A stretch of 64,000 nt of DNA, taken from Leptospira montravelensis. GTDB taxonomy: Bacteria; Spirochaetota; Leptospiria; Leptospirales; Leptospiraceae. Positions 60,795 through 64,000 of this stretch are shown piece by piece. Every line of letters begins with the position of its first letter. Position 1 is the first letter of the stretch. The position numbers and the translations under genes were made by a program. The notes beneath the pieces were generated by a model. That model did not search any database. It was not told the DNA's origin and saw only the letters and a list, made by a program, of their open reading frames with translations. The DNA lies in assembly GCF_004770045.1 (NCBI RefSeq), contig NZ_RQFO01000016.1, forward strand, positions 397,501 to 461,500. The letters are read 5' to 3'.

Positions 60795-63707
60795 GTGAGT
60801 TCCCAAAAGCCTACATCACCTCTCCAATCCCCTTACGAAGAAACATTAGAACCAAGTGATACCTTCCTCCGTCGCCATGTCGGTGTGACAGAAGAAACGG
60901 TTTCTTCGATGCTTAGTACCATTGGTTATAAGGCTTTGGATGATTTAATCAACGATGCGGTTCCGGAAAACATTCGGTTAAAAAAGGAACTCAACTTACC
61001 AAATCCGATTGGAGAATACGCTCTCCAAAGAGAACTAAAGAAAATTGTTTCTAAAAACAAAATCTACAGATCTTATTTAGGACTTGGATATTACTCTTGT
61101 ATCACACCAGCGGTAATCCAAAGAAATATTTTGGAAAACCCAGGTTGGTATACGGCCTACACTCCGTACCAAGCAGAAATTGCACAAGGTCGTATGGAAG
61201 CACTCATCAACTTCCAAACCATGATCACTGATTTAACAGGAATGGAAATTGCCAACGCCTCTCTTCTGGATGAAGGAACCGCAGCGGCAGAAGCCATGAA
61301 CATGCTTTTCTCTTTAAAAGAGGATTCACAAGGAAAATCATTCTTTGTATCGCAATCAGTTCATCCACAAACATTAGATGTGATCCGCACTCGCGCGATT
61401 CCTCTTGGAATCAATATTGTTGTGGGATCTTTCAAAAAGATGGTTCCTTCCAATGATTTTTTTGGAGCGATTGTACAATATCCATCCACTGATGGAACCA
61501 TATTTGACTTTAGTGAATTTATCGAAAGCCTACACAAAGTAGGAGCCAAAACCGTTGTGGCTGCGGATCTTTTAGCACTTACGATTTTAAAAGCACCAGG
61601 TGAGATGAATGCCGACGTAGTTGTCGGAACCACGCAAAGATTTGGATTGCCACTTGGATTTGGTGGACCACATGCCGGATACTTTGCTACCAAAGAAGAA
61701 TACAAAAGAAACATGCCAGGTCGCCTCATTGGTGTATCAAAAGACTCTCAAGGAAAACCTGGTTACCGCCTAAGCCTCCAAACACGAGAACAACACATTC
61801 GTCGCGACAAAGCAACATCTAACATTTGTACAGCGCAAGTATTACTTGCGGTTTTATCTTCCATGTATGCAGTGTATCATGGACCAAAAGGTTTAAAACA
61901 AATTGCATCACGAGTCCACCGGATGACAACAATCCTTGCCACTGGTCTTGAAAAACTCGGATACAAAATCATTTCTAATCCTTATTTTGATACCATTCGT
62001 GTGGAACTCTCTAAAATATCTTCAGCAGAAATCATTCATTATGCAGAAGAAAGAGAAATCAATATCAGACAAGTTTCTGGTCATGTGATCAGTATTTCCC
62101 TAGATGAAACTACGAATCTAAAAGACATCAAAGATCTTCTAGAAATTTTTAATGAAAACAAATCACTTCATTTCCAACTAGAAGACTTAACTTCAAAAGA
62201 AGAATGGAAAATTCCGGAACTTTTGGAACGGAAATCATCTTATCTAACTCATCCTGTCTTCAATAGTTTCCATACAGAAACAGAAATGTTACGATACATT
62301 CGTCGATTAGAATCAAAAGATTTATCTCTGACTACATCCATGATTGCCCTTGGGTCTTGCACGATGAAACTCAATGCATCGACTGAGATGTATCCTGTGA
62401 CTTGGCCTGAACTTTCCAATATCCATCCTTTTGTTCCTGAAAATCAAACCGAAGGATATAGAACTCTTTTTAGCCAATTAGAAAAATGGCTTTGTGAAAT
62501 CACTGGTTTTGCGGAGGTTTCACTACAACCTAACGCTGGTTCGCAAGGAGAATATGCAGGTTTACTTGCCATTCGTAACTTCCACCAAAGTCGTAACGAT
62601 ATGCATAGAGACATTTGTCTCATTCCTATCTCGGCACATGGAACCAATCCCGCATCCGCAGTGATGGCAGGATTCAAAGTGGTTCCAGTGAATTGTGATT
62701 CCAATGGAAACATCGATGTAGATGACCTAAAGAAAAAAGCAACCGAATACAAAAACAGTTTAGGTGCCCTCATGGTCACTTATCCTTCCACACATGGTGT
62801 GTTTGAAGCCTCCATCAAAGAGATTTGCCAAACCATCCATGACAACGGTGGGCAGGTGTATATGGATGGAGCCAATATGAATGCCCAAGTGGGTCTCACT
62901 AGACCTGCTGATATTGGTGCTGATGTTTGTCATTTAAACCTTCATAAAACTTTTTGTATTCCTCACGGTGGTGGTGGACCTGGTGTTGGGCCTATTGGTG
63001 TTGCGGAACACTTGGCACCATTTCTACCAGGACATAGTCTTGTGGAAAATGGATCGAATAACAGCCAGTGGGCGGTATCTGCTGCTCCTTGGGGATCTGC
63101 ATCCATCATCGTAATCTCTTGGGCATACATTGCCATGCTTGGATTTGAAGGATTACAATTTGCTACAAAGATTGCCATTCTCAATGCAAACTATATTGCT
63201 AAAAAATTAGAGTCTTCTTTCCCAGTTTTATATCGTGGAAACAAAGGCCTTGTAGCTCACGAATGTATTTTGGATATGCGCGGATTCAAAAAAACAAGCG
63301 CTGTCGAAGTAGAAGATATCGCCAAACGATTGATCGACTACGGATTCCATTCGCCTACCATGTCCTTCCCTGTCCCTGGAACTCTTATGGTAGAACCTAC
63401 AGAATCAGAATCAAAAGAAGAACTCGACAGGTTCATTGATTCTATGTTAGCCATTGCTGGAGAAATCAAAGACATTGAGTCGGGAGTTCTTTCTAAAGAA
63501 GACAACCCTCTTAAAAATTCTCCTCATACGGCAGATATGGTCATTAGTGATTCTTGGAACCATTCCTATCCAAGAGAACGAGCCGCTTACCCATTGCCTT
63601 GGTTAAGGACACGTAAATTTTGGCCAAGTGTCGGTCGTGTGGACAATGTGTACGGAGATCGTAACTTAGTTTGTTCTTGTATTCCTATGGAAGACTACGC
63701 CGTTTAG
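60795..63707 (+). CDS. gcvP: Glycine dehydrogenase (decarboxylating), P protein
   Basis: This PLP enzyme removes CO2 from glycine and loads the aminomethyl group onto the H protein. The 970-residue single-chain form is standard (alternatives are split in two). Start is GTG at 60795, preceded by AGGAG. The PLP lysine is about K718 in [19 protein letters not shown]. Other marks are [56 protein letters not shown] and [11 protein letters not shown]. It is the last gcv gene; the lipoamide dehydrogenase (L protein) is not in the window, as is usual. Confidence 0.97.
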   Translation: MSSQKPTSPLQSPYEETLEPSDTFLRRHVGVTEETVSSMLSTIGYKALDDLINDAVPENIRLKKELNLPNPIGEYALQRELKKIVSKNKIYRSYLGLGYYSCITPAVIQRNILENPGWYTAYTPYQAEIAQGRMEALINFQTMITDLTGMEIANASLLDEGTAAAEAMNMLFSLKEDSQGKSFFVSQSVHPQTLDVIRTRAIPLGINIVVGSFKKMVPSNDFFGAIVQYPSTDGTIFDFSEFIESLHKVGAKTVVAADLLALTILKAPGEMNADVVVGTTQRFGLPLGFGGPHAGYFATKEEYKRNMPGRLIGVSKDSQGKPGYRLSLQTREQHIRRDKATSNICTAQVLLAVLSSMYAVYHGPKGLKQIASRVHRMTTILATGLEKLGYKIISNPYFDTIRVELSKISSAEIIHYAEEREINIRQVSGHVISISLDETTNLKDIKDLLEIFNENKSLHFQLEDLTSKEEWKIPELLERKSSYLTHPVFNSFHTETEMLRYIRRLESKDLSLTTSMIALGSCTMKLNASTEMYPVTWPELSNIHPFVPENQTEGYRTLFSQLEKWLCEITGFAEVSLQPNAGSQGEYAGLLAIRNFHQSRNDMHRDICLIPISAHGTNPASAVMAGFKVVPVNCDSNGNIDVDDLKKKATEYKNSLGALMVTYPSTHGVFEASIKEICQTIHDNGGQVYMDGANMNAQVGLTRPADIGADVCHLNLHKTFCIPHGGGGPGVGPIGVAEHLAPFLPGHSLVENGSNNSQWAVSAAPWGSASIIVISWAYIAMLGFEGLQFATKIAILNANYIAKKLESSFPVLYRGNKGLVAHECILDMRGFKKTSAVEVEDIAKRLIDYGFHSPTMSFPVPGTLMVEPTESESKEELDRFIDSMLAIAGEIKDIESGVLSKEDNPLKNSPHTADMVISDSWNHSYPRERAAYPLPWLRTRKFWPSVGRVDNVYGDRNLVCSCIPMEDYAV

Positions 63708-63730
63708 AAAATTAAGGAAAAGAAAAACAA

Positions 63731-64000
63731 ATGTTTTATGAAAAACATGTATTTGTCTGCGAAAACCAAAGGGCACCCGGCGAACGGGTGTCTTGTGGAA
63801 ACCAAGGTTCCATCGAACTACTAAAACTACTAAAACAAAAAGCGGCCAAAGCAGGAATTGAATATAAGTTCCGAGTCCAAAAATCCGGTTGTTTGGATCG
63901 TTGTGAACTTGGCCCCATCCAAGTATCTTACCCGGAAGGGAAATGGTTTGCTATGAAAACCGAAGCGGATGTAGAAACTATTTTAGAATTTTACCTAAAA
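63731..64000 (+). CDS. Thioredoxin-like 2Fe-2S ferredoxin, partial
   Basis: The first 90 residues are in the window, and the frame runs out of it. Cysteines at 10, 22, 54 and 58 (FVCENQ, SCGNQG, SGCLDRC) match the ligand pattern of thioredoxin-fold [2Fe-2S] ferredoxins. AAGGA precedes the ATG. It follows gcvP by 23 bp and may be in the same transcript; what it transfers electrons to is unknown. Confidence 0.85.
   Translation, partial: MFYEKHVFVCENQRAPGERVSCGNQGSIELLKLLKQKAAKAGIEYKFRVQKSGCLDRCELGPIQVSYPEGKWFAMKTEADVETILEFYLK

Overview
The window looks like a chromosome segment of a Leptospira species. The strongest anchor is a 188-residue OmpA-like lipoprotein at 15003-15569 that closely resembles the leptospiral surface lipoprotein Loa22. 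Other features agree: many short spirochaete-style lipoproteins with lax lipoboxes, frequent TTG/GTG starts, genes that touch or overlap, and an AT-rich base composition. A non-pathogenic (saprophytic) clade is a guess, not something the sequence proves. No rRNA, tRNA, CRISPR array, insertion sequence, integrase or phage gene was seen.

Layout. 1-3987: a class I fumarase with a downstream SRPBCC-domain gene, an outer-membrane-like protein, a methyltransferase and a small DUF3147-like membrane protein. 3988-14703: an accessory block. A 323-bp leader with a repeated AACGTT motif precedes a 2240-residue SpvB/VCBS/YD-repeat/Rhs-core protein. Five genes follow in tight order (two lipoproteins, a barrel-like protein with two SH3-like repeats, a kelch lipoprotein and a TPR-like membrane protein). 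14704-31680: mostly household genes, namely Loa22, a pseudouridine synthase, TerC, a hybrid histidine kinase diverging from a LuxR-type regulator, SixA-like phosphatase with hypoxanthine phosphoribosyltransferase, a PstS-like protein, an OmpA-domain protein, an acyltransferase, a sulfatase, a lipase-like hydrolase and a pair of MaoC half-dehydratases.

32629-41738 is a defence island. It holds a SNF2/RapA-like helicase, an AbiD/AbiF (Abi_2, HEPN-type) protein and a complete type III restriction-modification pair (mod and res). The abi, mod and res genes are linked by overlaps or 3-nt gaps. The specificity region of mod is visibly more AT-rich than its flanks, suggesting domain exchange.

41782-57814: a VanX-type dipeptidase, an RND efflux pump with an operator-like palindrome in its promoter, a VanW protein, a polytopic membrane protein and a lipoprotein with a glycan-binding-type domain, thioredoxin facing a Crp/Fnr regulator, a DJ-1/PfpI protein, a metallo-beta-lactamase-fold lipoprotein, a reductase, a DUF4269 protein, an AlkB-like dioxygenase and a SUFU-domain protein with a small partner. 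57846-64000: a 24-residue Lys/Ala peptide gene with its own Shine-Dalgarno sequence and terminator, an MDR oxidoreductase, the glycine cleavage operon gcvT-gcvH-gcvP and the start of a thioredoxin-like 2Fe-2S ferredoxin gene.

Four short GC-rich, hairpin-bearing islets lie between genes (about 14756, 42547, 53033 and 54361). They look foreign to the AT-rich background and are candidates for a dispersed repeat family or structured RNAs. The best candidates for something undescribed are the Rhs surface-protein operon and the helicase/Abi/type III defence cluster.
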